From the NCBI RefSeq assembly GCF_900109465.1, contig NZ_FOAZ01000011.1, forward strand, positions 62,001-126,000: 64,000 bases of DNA, given 5' to 3'. Position 1 is the first letter of the stretch. Each line of letters begins with the position of its first letter. Made by a program: the position numbers and the translations under genes. This DNA is from Streptacidiphilus jiangxiensis. GTDB lineage: Bacteria > Actinomycetota > Actinomycetes > Streptomycetales > Streptomycetaceae. The notes beneath the pieces were generated by a model. That model searched no databases and was not told the origin of the DNA. It saw only the letters and a program-made list of their open reading frames with translations. Below, one piece after another: positions 9,744 to 20,274 of this stretch.

Positions 9744-10061
9744 ATGGCCGGACACCGCAGCGCGCCGCAGCACCGCGACCCGAAGGACGTGCCTGTCGAG
9801 ACGGTCTTCGCCGCGCTCGCCGAACCGGTACGGCTGGAGATCGTGCGTCAGCTGTGGGCAAGCGAGGACTGGGCGCGCGCCTGCGGCTCGTTCGACGTCG
9901 CGGTCGGCAAGGCCGGACTGAGTCACCACTTCGGCGTGCTGCGCGACGCGGGGCTCGTCGAGCAGCGCGACGAGGGTGCGCGCCGGGTGAACCGCCTCCG
10001 ACGCGAGGAGGTCGAGGCCGCGTTCCCGGGCTTGTGGGAGCTGGTCAACCGGCGCCGGTAG
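9744..10061 (+). CDS. ArsR-type winged-helix transcriptional regulator
   Basis: A 105-residue regulator with a single winged-helix domain: VFAALAEPVRLEIVRQLW, then recognition-helix sequence KAGLSHHFGVLRDAGLVEQRDEGARRVNRL, matching ArsR/SmtB proteins in which a Ser/His-rich helix contacts DNA. The classical CxC metal site is absent, so metal sensing is unlikely. The ATG at 9744 has AAGAGG just upstream. It is transcribed away from the quinone oxidoreductase gene and the two operators between them are the obvious target. The inducer is unknown. Confidence 0.85.
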   Translation: MAGHRSAPQHRDPKDVPVETVFAALAEPVRLEIVRQLWASEDWARACGSFDVAVGKAGLSHHFGVLRDAGLVEQRDEGARRVNRLRREEVEAAFPGLWELVNRRR

Positions 10062-10170
10062 GCCTCCCGCCGGATCGCGGCCCCCGGGCGGTTCTCGGGC
10101 GGCGGACCCTCGGGGCGGTTCCCGGGCAGCGGACCCTCGGGCAGGGGGCGCGGGCGCGCTGCTCGGGCTT

Positions 10171-10440
10171 GGGCCTCCGAGTCGCCCCGAGCTGCTCCGA
10201 ACTGAGCTGGGCCGCTCCGAGCCGCCCCGAGCCGCTCCGAACCGGGCTGGGCTGCTCCGACCTGGGCTGGGCCGCTCCGAGCCGCTCCGAACTGAGCTGA
10301 GCTGCTCCGAGCCGAGCTGGGCTGCTCCGACCTGGGCTGGGCCGCTCCGAGCCGCTCCGAACTGAGCTGGGCCGCTCCGAACCGGGCTGGGCCGCTCCGA
10401 ACCGGGCTGGGCCGCTCCGAGCCGAGCTGGGCCGCTCCGA
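10171..10440. repeat. Decamer tandem array, 27 units
   Basis: About 270 bp built entirely from 10-bp units of two types: GCCGCTCCGA-like (A) and ACCGGGCTGG, CCTGGGCTGG, ACTGAGCTGG or GCCGAGCTGG (B), mostly alternating. A 50-bp block (10251-10300) recurs with one change at 10321-10370, showing 70-bp higher-order duplication. With its edges it fills the roughly 400-bp gap between the ArsR-like gene and the polymerase gene. The array stays open in some frames but resembles no protein, so I treat it as non-coding. Confidence 0.8.
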
Positions 10441-10469
10441 CCCGCTGGGGGGCGTGACGCCCGCAGGAG

Positions 10470-12278
10470 TCAGAACTCCGTGCCCTCCTCGTCGCCGAGG
10501 TCGGCTTCGGTCGGCTCGCCGCCCTTCGCGTCGGCGTAGCGGTCGACGATGTGGGTGTCCATCGGGAAGTGGACCGGCGTGTCGCCGAAGACCAGCCGAC
10601 GGGCCTCCTCCGCCGAGGCGGTGACGGTGGCGGCGACCGCCTCCGCCAGGGGGGCGGGGCTGTGCACCACGATCTCGTCGTGCTGGAAGAAGACCAGGCG
10701 CGGCCGCTCACCGGCGGGGCCGGGCGGGAGCTCGGCCAGTCGGCGGCGCAGGGCGGCGATCAGGGCCAGGGCCCAGTCCGCCGCGCTGGCCTGGATGACG
10801 AAGTTGCGCGTGAAGCGGCCGCGGGAGCGCGCCGCCGAGCCGGCGCGGCCGCCGCCCTCCTCCGCCAGCGCGTCCACGTCGCCGCCGTAGGCCGCCGCCG
10901 TCGCGTCCTGCCAGGCGGCGGACGGCGGCGGGCAGACCCGGCCGAGGCGGGAGCGGACCGTGCCGCCTGCCTCGCCCGTCCGTGCGGCGGACTCCACCAG
11001 GCCCATCGCCTGCGGGAACCGCCGCCGCAGGACGGCCAGGAGCGGCCCGACCTCGCCGCTGGTCTGTCCGTACATCGCGCCGAGCAGGCCGAGTTTGGCC
11101 CGTGCCCGGTCCCCGCCGAAGGCGTCCGCGGCCAGCCGGGCGTACAGGTCGCCCGCCGCGCCGGCCCGGATCAGGCCCGGATCGCCGGACAGGGCGGCCA
11201 GGACCCGCGGCTCCAGCTGGCCGGCGTCGGCGACGACCAGGCGCCAGCCCGGATCGGCGACGACCGCGCCGCGCAGGATGCGCGGGATCTGCAGCGCGCC
11301 GCCGCCGCGGCTCGCCCAGCGGCCGGAGACGACGCCGCCCACCACGTACTCCGGCCGGAAACGGCCGCCGCGCACCCAGGCGTCGCGCCAGGCCCAGCCG
11401 TGGGCCGCATAGATGCGGGAGAGCTCCTTGTAGCGCAACAGCAGCGGCGCGGCCGGGTGGTCGATCTGGCGCAGCAGCCAGTTCTTGGTCGAGGGCAGGT
11501 TGACGCCCTGTTTGGCGAAGGCCTGCAGCACCTGGCCGGGGGAGTCGGGGTTCAGTTGGCGGGCGTGCAGGGCCTCCTGGAGCTCCACGCCCAGCGCCGC
11601 CAGTTTGGGCGGGCGCGCGCCGCTGGCCGCCTGGGCGGCCGTCGGGCGGGGGCCGAGCAGCTCCTCCAACAGGGCGTCGTGCACCGCCGTGCTCCAGGGC
11701 AGCCCGTCGTACGCCATCTCCGCGGCCACCAGCCCGCCCGCGGACTCCGCCGCGACGAGCAGCCGCATCCCGTGCCGGTCCGCCTCGGGCACGGCCGCGA
11801 GGCGGCGCAGCTGCGCGGCGTGGACGGCGACGAGTGCCGCCAGCGGATCGACACCCGGTTCGAGCCGGCTTCGGTCCGGGGCGAAGAGGGCGTCCTGCGC
11901 GTCGGCCTCGGCGCCGGCCAGCCCCAGTGGCAGATCCTCCGGCACCGGCAGGCCGTGCAGGCGCGCCCAGGCGGCGCCCAGCGAGCGGGGCTCTCCGTAG
12001 AGCCCCTCCTGGGCGAGGAGCAGGGGTTCGACGAGCTTCACGTCGTGGCAGCGGGCCAGGCGACTCTCGGGCAGTCGCGGCAGCAGTCGCGGGTAGACCT
12101 CGTCGGTGGCCGACCAGACCCAGCGCGGGTGCTCCGACCTCTCGCGGGCGGCCATCGTCCCGGCGAGATCCGCGACCCGCTGGGCCGGCCCGGCCGGCTC
12201 CCCGCGCTCGTCCAGCGGCTGGAGCCGTCCGCCCGGACCGTCCTGGTCCGCGTCGACCGCGATCCGCAGCTCCGCCAC
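10470..12278 (-). CDS. Short family-A DNA polymerase (PolI-like, exonuclease/polymerase)
   Basis: A 602-residue protein with a family-A polymerase palm. Motif A reads VVADAGQLEPR (Asp plus Q-x-E of DYSQIELR), motif B is a divergent R-x-K-x-GLLGAMYGQ, and motif C is FFQHDEIVVHSP. The N-terminal 270 residues occupy the 3'-5' exonuclease-like position, but I cannot identify its acidic catalytic residues. There is no 5' nuclease domain, so this is not the housekeeping PolA (about 900 residues). The GTG start at 12278 follows GGGGA. Actinomycetes carry such proteins, annotated as bifunctional 3'-5' exonuclease/DNA polymerase; their role is not established. The acidic tail EADLGDEEGTEF is unusual. 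Confidence 0.85.
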   Translation of the reverse strand: MAELRIAVDADQDGPGGRLQPLDERGEPAGPAQRVADLAGTMAARERSEHPRWVWSATDEVYPRLLPRLPESRLARCHDVKLVEPLLLAQEGLYGEPRSLGAAWARLHGLPVPEDLPLGLAGAEADAQDALFAPDRSRLEPGVDPLAALVAVHAAQLRRLAAVPEADRHGMRLLVAAESAGGLVAAEMAYDGLPWSTAVHDALLEELLGPRPTAAQAASGARPPKLAALGVELQEALHARQLNPDSPGQVLQAFAKQGVNLPSTKNWLLRQIDHPAAPLLLRYKELSRIYAAHGWAWRDAWVRGGRFRPEYVVGGVVSGRWASRGGGALQIPRILRGAVVADPGWRLVVADAGQLEPRVLAALSGDPGLIRAGAAGDLYARLAADAFGGDRARAKLGLLGAMYGQTSGEVGPLLAVLRRRFPQAMGLVESAARTGEAGGTVRSRLGRVCPPPSAAWQDATAAAYGGDVDALAEEGGGRAGSAARSRGRFTRNFVIQASAADWALALIAALRRRLAELPPGPAGERPRLVFFQHDEIVVHSPAPLAEAVAATVTASAEEARRLVFGDTPVHFPMDTHIVDRYADAKGGEPTEADLGDEEGTEF

Positions 12279-12456
12279 CGTTCGTCGTCCCCGTCGTCTC
12301 GTGCGTTTCTTCCTCGGCCTTCGCTGCGAACGTAGCACCGAGCAGTGACAAACAGCGGCACTCGCCCGACTCGCTCAACCGGGTCACTAATCGGACAAAA
12401 GGGTCATCTCTTGCTTATTGTTCGATCAAGAGACGAACCAGAGAGGGGTCGTGCCG

Positions 12457-14157
12457 GTGCACTGGCTCACCGACCACATCTTCAAGCCCTATCCAGAGCT
12501 GTTGATCTTCCTCACCGTGGCCATCGGCTTCCTCATCGGCAAGCTGCACTACAAGGCCATCGGACTGGGTGCGGTGACGGGCTGTCTCATCGCCGGTCTG
12601 TTCACCGGTTGGGCGACCGGGGTCTCGATCAACGGCACGGTCAAGTCCGTGTTCTTCATCATGTTCCTCTTCGCCCTCGGCTACAAAGTCGGCCCGCAGT
12701 TCTTCCGGGGGCTCAAGAAGGACGGCCTGCCGCAGGTGGGCGTGACCGTCGTGGTCTGCCTCACCGGCCTCGGCGTCTGCTACGGCTTCGCCCAGATGCT
12801 CGGCTACGGCCCCGGCCTCGGTGCGGGCCTGCTCGGCGGCGCGCTGACGCAGTCCGCCGTCATCGGGGTCGCGCAGGACGCCATCGGCGGCCTGCACGGC
12901 ATGACCCACGACCAGATCACCGCCGAACAGAACCTGGTGCCCATCGGTTACGCCGTCACCTATCCGCTCGGCACCATCCTCTGCGCGATCCTGCTGGCCA
13001 ACATCGCCCCGCGCCTCCTCAAGAGCGACCTGAAGAAGGACTCCGCACAACTGGCCAAGGAGCTCGACGCGCCCGCCTCCAACCCCGACCTCGGCGAGGG
13101 GTACTACGAGGTGGTGCTGCGGGCCTACAGCGTCGACGGGACGCCCATCTCCGGCATGACCATCGACGCGTTCGAGGCGCAGCAGAAGGAGCTGGGCCGT
13201 CGGGTGTACGTCACCCGGGTCCGCCGCGAGGGCAGGATCCTCGCGCACTCGCAGCAGACCGTGATCGAGCACGGCGACACCGTCGCCGTCAGCGCCCTGC
13301 GGCACGACCTCGTCGACCTGCGGCCCGTGCAGACCATCGGCGCCGAGACCGACGACGTGGAGCTGCTCGGCTACCAGACCGAGAGTCTGCACGTCGTCGC
13401 CTCGGAGAAGGCGCAGCTCGGCAAGACCGTGGCGGAGCTTCGGGCCGAGCCGTTCATGGTCGGCGTCTACATCGACAAGATCTACCGTGCGGGCTCCGAG
13501 TTCCCGTACCGTCTCTCCACGCAGATCGAGCGCGGTGACACCGTGGTCCTGACCGGCCCCAAGCGGCTGGTCGACCCGGCCGGCGCGGCCATCGGCAAGC
13601 CGGTGCCCACCAGCTTCGCCACCGACATGGTCTGGGTGGGCCTCGGCATCTTCCTCGGCGGCTGCATCGGCATCCCCTCGCTGACCGCGGGCGGCGTCCC
13701 GATCAGCCTCTCCACCTCCGGTGGCGCGCTGATCATGGGCCTGGTTTTCGGCTGGATCCGCGGCAAGTACCCGACCTACGGCAACGTCCCGCCGGGCGCG
13801 CAGTGGTTCATGGACACGCTGGGCCTGTGCCTCTTCATCGCCGTCGTCGGCATCAACGCCGGGCCCGGCTTCACCAGCGGGCTGAGCCAGGCCGGGTGGG
13901 GCCTGCTGGTCTGGGGCGCCGTCGCCACCGTGGTCCCGCTGATCGTGGGCCTCCTGGTCGGCCACTACGTCTTCAAGATCAGAACACCGATCCTGATGGG
14001 CGTCGTCGCCGGGGCACAGACCACGACGGCCGCCATCGGCGCGATCAACGAGGCCGCCGACTCCCAGGTGCCGACGCTCGGCTACACCATCCCCTACGCG
14101 GTGGGCAACGTGCTGCTGACCATCTGGGGCGCCGTCATCGTCGCGCTCCTCGCCTGA
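12457..14157 (+). CDS. aspT: Aspartate:alanine antiporter AspT
   Basis: Inner-membrane exchanger of the AAEX family that swaps extracellular aspartate for intracellular alanine. Five hydrophobic segments come first (LLIFLTVAIGFLIG onward), then a cytoplasmic stretch of about 180 residues containing two TrkA_C-like (RCK) domains, then a second half of membrane segments with GGVPISLSTSGGALIMGL and ILMGVVAGAQTTTAAIGAINE. The predicted length is 566; Tetragenococcus AspT has 543. GAGAGGGG lies 8 bases before the GTG at 12457; GTG 12451 and TTG 12418 are alternatives. The decarboxylase gene follows 69 bp later. Together they consume a cytoplasmic proton per aspartate and generate membrane potential. 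Confidence 0.93.
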   Translation: MHWLTDHIFKPYPELLIFLTVAIGFLIGKLHYKAIGLGAVTGCLIAGLFTGWATGVSINGTVKSVFFIMFLFALGYKVGPQFFRGLKKDGLPQVGVTVVVCLTGLGVCYGFAQMLGYGPGLGAGLLGGALTQSAVIGVAQDAIGGLHGMTHDQITAEQNLVPIGYAVTYPLGTILCAILLANIAPRLLKSDLKKDSAQLAKELDAPASNPDLGEGYYEVVLRAYSVDGTPISGMTIDAFEAQQKELGRRVYVTRVRREGRILAHSQQTVIEHGDTVAVSALRHDLVDLRPVQTIGAETDDVELLGYQTESLHVVASEKAQLGKTVAELRAEPFMVGVYIDKIYRAGSEFPYRLSTQIERGDTVVLTGPKRLVDPAGAAIGKPVPTSFATDMVWVGLGIFLGGCIGIPSLTAGGVPISLSTSGGALIMGLVFGWIRGKYPTYGNVPPGAQWFMDTLGLCLFIAVVGINAGPGFTSGLSQAGWGLLVWGAVATVVPLIVGLLVGHYVFKIRTPILMGVVAGAQTTTAAIGAINEAADSQVPTLGYTIPYAVGNVLLTIWGAVIVALLA

Positions 14158-14226
14158 CTGCGATCCTCCGTCCCTCCTCTCCGTTCCTCTTCCCGCTCCG
14201 AGCTGGAAAGTCCCGAAAGGCACGTC

Positions 14227-15867
14227 ATGGCCAAGCCGTCCGTGAGCCGCGAGGAGATGCAGCGGCTCTCCTCGCTCAGCCCCTTCGAGCTGAAGGGAGC
14301 CTTCATCGCCCTGGCCGAGAAGTACGCGGAGGGGCAGAAGGGGAAGTCCACCGCACACATGCTCAACGCCGGCCGCGGCAACCCGAACTGGATCGCCACG
14401 ACCCCGCGCGAGGCCTTCTACGCCCTCGGCTACTACGCGCTGACGGAGAGCCGCCGGGTGTGGACCGCGGACAACCTCGGCGGCATGCCCGAGCGTGAGG
14501 GCATCAGCGGCCGCTTCGACGCGTGGGTCCGCAGCCACCCCGAGCTGCCCGGCGTCGAGATGCTGAAGGACTGCGTCGACCTCGCCGTCCAGCGCTTCGG
14601 GTTCGACCGCGACGCCTGGCTGCACGAGCTGACCGACTCCGTCATCGGCGACAACTACCCCGTGCCGGACCGCATCCTCACCCACACCGAGCAGGTGATC
14701 CGCGGCTACCTGCACGACGAGCTGATGCAGGGCAAGCCGCCGGCCGGCAACCAGCTCGACCTCTTCGCGACCGAGGGCGGCACCGCCGCCATGTGCTACA
14801 TCTTCGACTCGCTGATGAAGAACGGACTCCTGCACAAGGGCGACAAGATCGCCCTGATGACGCCGGTGTTCACCCCCTACATCGAGATCCCCGAGCTCGA
14901 GGACTACGAGTTCGACGTCGTCACCGTCTCGGCCAACAAGTTCGCCGAGACCGGCGTGCGCGAGTGGCGCTACCCGACGGAAGAGGTCGCCAAGCTGGAG
15001 GACCCGGCGGTCAAGCTGCTCTGCCTGGTCAACCCGAGCAACCCGCCCTCGCTGGCGCTCTCGCAGCGGGTGGCCGACCAGATCAAGCAGATCGTCGCGA
15101 CGAAGAACCCCAACCTGATCGTCGTCACCGACGACGTCTACGCGACCTTCGTCAACGGCTTCCGCACCATCGCCACCGACCTGCCGCGCAACACCCTCCT
15201 CGTCTACTCCTACTCCAAGCACTACGGCGCGACCGGCCACCGCCTGGGAGTGATCGGCCTGCACCGGGACAACGTGATCGACGACGCGATCGCGGCCCTC
15301 GGTCCGGACGAGAAGGCGCGGCTCGACAAGCGCTACGGCACGCTGACGCTGGAGCCGGAGAAGATCCGGTTCATCGACCGGCTCGTCGCCGACTCGCGGC
15401 AGGTGGCGCTCAACCACACCGCGGGCCTGAGCCTGCCGCAGCAGGTGCAGATGGTGCTCTTCTCCCTCTTCGACCTGCTGCCCGAGGGTCAGGACTACAA
15501 GGACAAGCTGCAGGAGATCGTCCGTCGCCGCCTCGACCTGCTCCTCGAAGGCTCCGACATGAAGATCGCCGAGGACAGCGCCCGGGCCGGCTACTACATC
15601 GAGCTCGACCTGCTGGCCGAGGCCGAGCGCGTCGGCGGGCAGTCCTTCGCCGACTACCTCCGGTCGAACTACGTTCCGACGGAGCCGCTCTTCCGGCTGG
15701 CCGAGCAGACGGGCGTGGTGCTGCTCAACGGCGGCGGGTTCGACGGGCCGGAGTGGTCGGTGCGCGTCTCGCTCGCCAACCTCGACGACCTGGACTACCT
15801 GAAGATCGGCCACCATCTGAAGGAGATCTTCGCCGACTACCGCCGGGAGTGGGAGCAGTCCAAGTAG
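14227..15867 (+). CDS. aspD: Aspartate 4-decarboxylase (bifunctional aspartate aminotransferase)
   Basis: PLP enzyme that converts L-aspartate to L-alanine plus CO2, with side transaminase activity; known members form large oligomers. It has 546 residues, the usual length. The PLP lysine is about K331 in YSYSKHYGATGHRLG, and the substrate-binding core reads CLVNPSNPPS and TDDVYATFVNGF. The ATG follows GAAAGG. Paired with aspT it completes the aspartate-alanine cycle: aspartate in, decarboxylation with proton uptake, alanine out. It is followed by a strong hairpin and a convergent gene. Confidence 0.95.
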   Translation: MAKPSVSREEMQRLSSLSPFELKGAFIALAEKYAEGQKGKSTAHMLNAGRGNPNWIATTPREAFYALGYYALTESRRVWTADNLGGMPEREGISGRFDAWVRSHPELPGVEMLKDCVDLAVQRFGFDRDAWLHELTDSVIGDNYPVPDRILTHTEQVIRGYLHDELMQGKPPAGNQLDLFATEGGTAAMCYIFDSLMKNGLLHKGDKIALMTPVFTPYIEIPELEDYEFDVVTVSANKFAETGVREWRYPTEEVAKLEDPAVKLLCLVNPSNPPSLALSQRVADQIKQIVATKNPNLIVVTDDVYATFVNGFRTIATDLPRNTLLVYSYSKHYGATGHRLGVIGLHRDNVIDDAIAALGPDEKARLDKRYGTLTLEPEKIRFIDRLVADSRQVALNHTAGLSLPQQVQMVLFSLFDLLPEGQDYKDKLQEIVRRRLDLLLEGSDMKIAEDSARAGYYIELDLLAEAERVGGQSFADYLRSNYVPTEPLFRLAEQTGVVLLNGGGFDGPEWSVRVSLANLDDLDYLKIGHHLKEIFADYRREWEQSK

Positions 15868-15885
15868 CAGAAGTGCTCCGAGGTG

Positions 15886-15922
15886 CGGGTGCGGGCGGTC
15901 GCGCGAGCGGCCGCCCACACCC
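15886..15922. terminator. Bidirectional hairpin terminator between aspD and the clamp-like gene
   Basis: GGGCGGTCGC (15893-15902), loop GCGA, GCGGCCGCCC (15907-15916) forms a 10-bp stem with one G-U pair, flanked by partly complementary GGTG and CACC. There is no T-run, as is usual in high-GC actinomycetes. It sits between two convergent stop codons 65 bp apart. Confidence 0.6.
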
Positions 15923-15931
15923 GTCGGTCCG

Positions 15932-17098
15932 TCAGGTGTGCCGGAGCGGCATGAACAGGTACCGGTAGTCCTCGCTGCCACGTGCGGTGAGGACGGCCGG
16001 GCGGGTCGGCGTCGTGAAGTGCAGCTCCGCCTCGTCGGCGGAGAGCGCCGACAGGCCGTCCACCAGGTAGCCGGCGTTGGCGGCGAGCATGATCGGCTCG
16101 GCCTCCGCGGGGAAGGACGCGTCCAGAGTCTGCCGCCCACGCGCCTCGCCGCCCGCACCCGCGTCCACGGTGACCCGACCCGCGGCGAAGGCCAACCGGA
16201 CCGGCCGGTGCCGGTCCGTGACGAGCGCGATCCGCTTCACCGCGTCCAGCAGCGGCTGACGTTCGATCACGACGCTGCCCGCGTAGGCGCTCGGGAAGAT
16301 GGAGCGGTAGGTGATGAAATCCGCCCCCAGCAGCCGCGTCGTCGCCTCCCGTCCGCCGGCCGCGAATCCGATCAGCCCGCTGTTGGCCGCGGTGTCGTCC
16401 GTGGCGGCCGCGACGGTGATCCGCTCGCCCTTGGTGAGGGAACGCGCGATCTCGTGCAGGCTGCGGGCCGGAACCAGGGCGACGACCGGCTCCTCGGTCA
16501 GCGGCGCCGCCGCGTCGGGCTCCCAGGCGATGTCGCGGACCGCGAGGCGGTAGCGGTCAGTGGCCACCAGCCGGACCGCCCCTGCGGTGAACTCCAGCCG
16601 TATGCCGGTGAGGAACGGCAGCGACTCGTCCCGCCCCGCCACGACGGCGACCTGCGCCACCGCCTCCGCGAACTGCGCGCCGTCCACGGAACCCAGCACC
16701 GGCGGCAGCGCGGGCAGCCGCGGGTAGTCCTCCACGGGCACGAGCGGGAGCTCGAACTGCGCGGGGCCGCAACGCAGCGTCAGATCCGCGCCGATGGTGG
16801 CGAGCTCGACGTCGTGGCCACCGCCGGGCAGGGCCCGGGACAGGTCCGCGAGCAGTCGACCCGGCACCAGGGCCGCCCCCGGCTCGGAGATCTCCGCGGC
16901 GACCCGGAAGCGGGCGGAGACCTCGTAGTCGAACCCGGCCACGGCGAGCATGCCGTCGCCCGTGCCGCCGCTCATGCCGTCCTGATCGGCCGTCAGCAGC
17001 AACCCCGCGAGAGCGGGCACCGTCGACCGGGCGGGGAGCGCGTGCGCGGCCCAGGAGACGGCCTCGGCGAGGGCTTCGCGGGGGAGTCGCAGTTTCAC
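15932..17098 (-). CDS. DNA polymerase III beta-subunit (sliding clamp) homologue
   Basis: A 388-residue protein with the three-domain DnaN fold. The start reads V/MKLRLPREALAEAVSWAAHALPARSTVPALAGLLL and the end has EDYRYLFMPLRH, typical of the C-terminal clamp motif. The GTG at 17098 is chosen because it aligns with the DnaN N-terminus; the upstream in-frame extension is Arg-rich junk. Neither dnaA nor recF nor gyrB is nearby, so this is probably a second clamp rather than the oriC-linked one (inference). An EDG-like loop present in typical DnaN is replaced by a Gly/Met-rich insertion near residues 38-45. Confidence 0.88.
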   Translation of the reverse strand: MKLRLPREALAEAVSWAAHALPARSTVPALAGLLLTADQDGMSGGTGDGMLAVAGFDYEVSARFRVAAEISEPGAALVPGRLLADLSRALPGGGHDVELATIGADLTLRCGPAQFELPLVPVEDYPRLPALPPVLGSVDGAQFAEAVAQVAVVAGRDESLPFLTGIRLEFTAGAVRLVATDRYRLAVRDIAWEPDAAAPLTEEPVVALVPARSLHEIARSLTKGERITVAAATDDTAANSGLIGFAAGGREATTRLLGADFITYRSIFPSAYAGSVVIERQPLLDAVKRIALVTDRHRPVRLAFAAGRVTVDAGAGGEARGRQTLDASFPAEAEPIMLAANAGYLVDGLSALSADEAELHFTTPTRPAVLTARGSEDYRYLFMPLRHT

Positions 17099-17245
17099 GT
17101 GGATGCCGGCCTTCGTGCGAGGGAGGACGCGAGCTCTCCTGCTCGCATCCCTGTTCTCGCATCCTGCACCCCGGCACTGACATCGCCGGCCGGGCCGTGG
17201 GAGCGCACGCCGGCGCGGCACAGCGCCGCGCGGGGGCGGGGCCCG

Positions 17246-17959
17246 TCAGGGGCGGGTCGGTGTGACGCTCAGGCCGAGACCGGGCGTGCTGCGGCGGACG
17301 GCGACCGCGCCGCGCGGGGCGGTCAGGCGCAGCCACGCCGGGTGGCGGTGGAGGGCGACCTGCGGCGACTGCCGCAGCAGGCCGGTGAGGTGGGCCGCGT
17401 GGAGGGCGCGCACCGTCAGGCCGGAGGGGTGGACCCGGCGCGACCAGATCGCCTCCGCGAGTGCGTCGCCGCCCTGCACGTCACCGCTCCGGGCAGCCTC
17501 GGCCGCGGTGCGGAACTCGCCGATCGCGGCGGCGACGGCCGCCGCCAGTGGGGCCGTCGGCAGGTCCTCGACGTGCTCCCAGCCCGAGCGCGGCGGAAGC
17601 AGCCCGGCCCAGGACGGACCGGTGACGGACGGCGGGAGTGCGACCGCCGTGTCGACGCCCGAAGCGTCTGCGACGGAGTCGGTGCCGGAATCGTGGGCGG
17701 CGCGGTCCAGCTCCTCCAGCCACTGGCCGGCGGAGACGGTCACGTCCAGCGCGTACGGCCGGGCCAGCAGCGCGGTGCGGACCACCAGCGGCCCGGACTG
17801 GCCCAGCGGGATGCGGGCGAAGACGGCCAGTGTCGTCCCGGCCGTCTGCAGTCGCACGGCCGCCGCGCGGTCGTAGCGCAGCAGCCGTTCCAGGAAGTCG
17901 GCGAGCGGTGCGGCCTCCTGCGGTGCGGCGAGCCGCAGCGGTTCGACGGCGGTGCTCAT
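17246..17959 (-). CDS. Conserved hypothetical protein coupled to a thioesterase
   Basis: A 237-residue soluble protein that I do not recognise. It begins MSTAVEPLRLAAPQEAAPLADFLERLLRYD and contains regular Ala/Leu helices, a QWLEELDRAAHDSG segment and no catalytic motif or membrane span. Its ATG overlaps the thioesterase stop codon (ATGA, 17956-17959), so translation should be coupled and the two products may share a task. A longer in-frame start at 18058 would extend into the thioesterase gene and is rejected. Confidence 0.75.
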   Translation of the reverse strand: MSTAVEPLRLAAPQEAAPLADFLERLLRYDRAAAVRLQTAGTTLAVFARIPLGQSGPLVVRTALLARPYALDVTVSAGQWLEELDRAAHDSGTDSVADASGVDTAVALPPSVTGPSWAGLLPPRSGWEHVEDLPTAPLAAAVAAAIGEFRTAAEAARSGDVQGGDALAEAIWSRRVHPSGLTVRALHAAHLTGLLRQSPQVALHRHPAWLRLTAPRGAVAVRRSTPGLGLSVTPTRP

Positions 17960-18399
17960 GCCGCGACCGTGCTCGGTTCCAGGTACTCGGCGAGGAACGC
18001 GCGCTCGCCCTCGGACAGCCGACGCGGGCGGGCGGCGGCCAGGTCGTACGGCACGCATACGGTCTTGGCCCGGGCGTAGACCTTGTCCCTGCCGTCGGGG
18101 CCGGCGCCGACGTCCTTGACCTCGTAGGTGACGGTGAAGGACGCGCGACCCAGCTTCGTGATCCAGGTCTCGATGATGATCGGCTCCGGCCGGTACACCA
18201 GCGGGATCAGGTAGTCGATCTCGTGACGGGCCACGACCGAGCCCTCGGCCATCGCCTTCTCGCCGACCTCGCCGGCCGTGGTGAAGGTGAAGTCGATCCG
18301 GGCCTCCTCCAGGTAGCGGAGGAAGTTCACATTGTTGACGTGCCCGAAGACGTCCATGTCGGACCAGCGCATCGGGCAGGCGTATATGTGGCGGGCCAC
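17956..18399 (-). CDS. Hot-dog acyl-CoA thioesterase (YbgC/FcbC type)
   Basis: A 147-residue hot-dog fold enzyme that would hydrolyse acyl-CoA thioesters in the cytoplasm. The signature RWSDMDVFGHVNNVNFLRYLEEAR contains the catalytic Asp and the H-V-N-N motif of 4-hydroxybenzoyl-CoA thioesterases. GGAG lies five bases before the GTG at 18399. The upstream in-frame extension to 18609 is Arg/Pro-rich and overlaps the ettA end, so I exclude it. Its stop overlaps the next ATG by four bases. Confidence 0.9.
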   Translation of the reverse strand: MARHIYACPMRWSDMDVFGHVNNVNFLRYLEEARIDFTFTTAGEVGEKAMAEGSVVARHEIDYLIPLVYRPEPIIIETWITKLGRASFTVTYEVKDVGAGPDGRDKVYARAKTVCVPYDLAAARPRRLSEGERAFLAEYLEPSTVAA

Positions 18400-18494
18400 G
18401 GGATCTCCGTCGGTAGGTACTGCCCGGGGAGCGGGGCGAGGACGGCCCCGCTCCCCGGTTCCCGCGTGGTGCGGGTGTGCCGGATGCTGCTCGC

Positions 18495-20159
<1,665 letters not shown>

Positions 20160-20274
20160 GATGAACCGTCCGGCGTCGTTGTTGGGGTGTGGCTACAGCC
20201 TTCCATTGTGCCGCACCGACGGAGACCGCCCGAACGCCCGTTGTTCCCGGGCCGAGCTGCCCGAGCCGAGCTCC

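Noticed and set aside
8658-9929. Longer N-terminal reading of the quinone reductase to 9929
   Set aside because: It would cover the operators and overlap the divergent regulator; the ATG at 9632 has a proper GGGGGAG site and family-like start.
10171-10440. CRISPR array
   Set aside because: Units are 10 bp without spacers and no cas genes are near; it is a simple tandem array.
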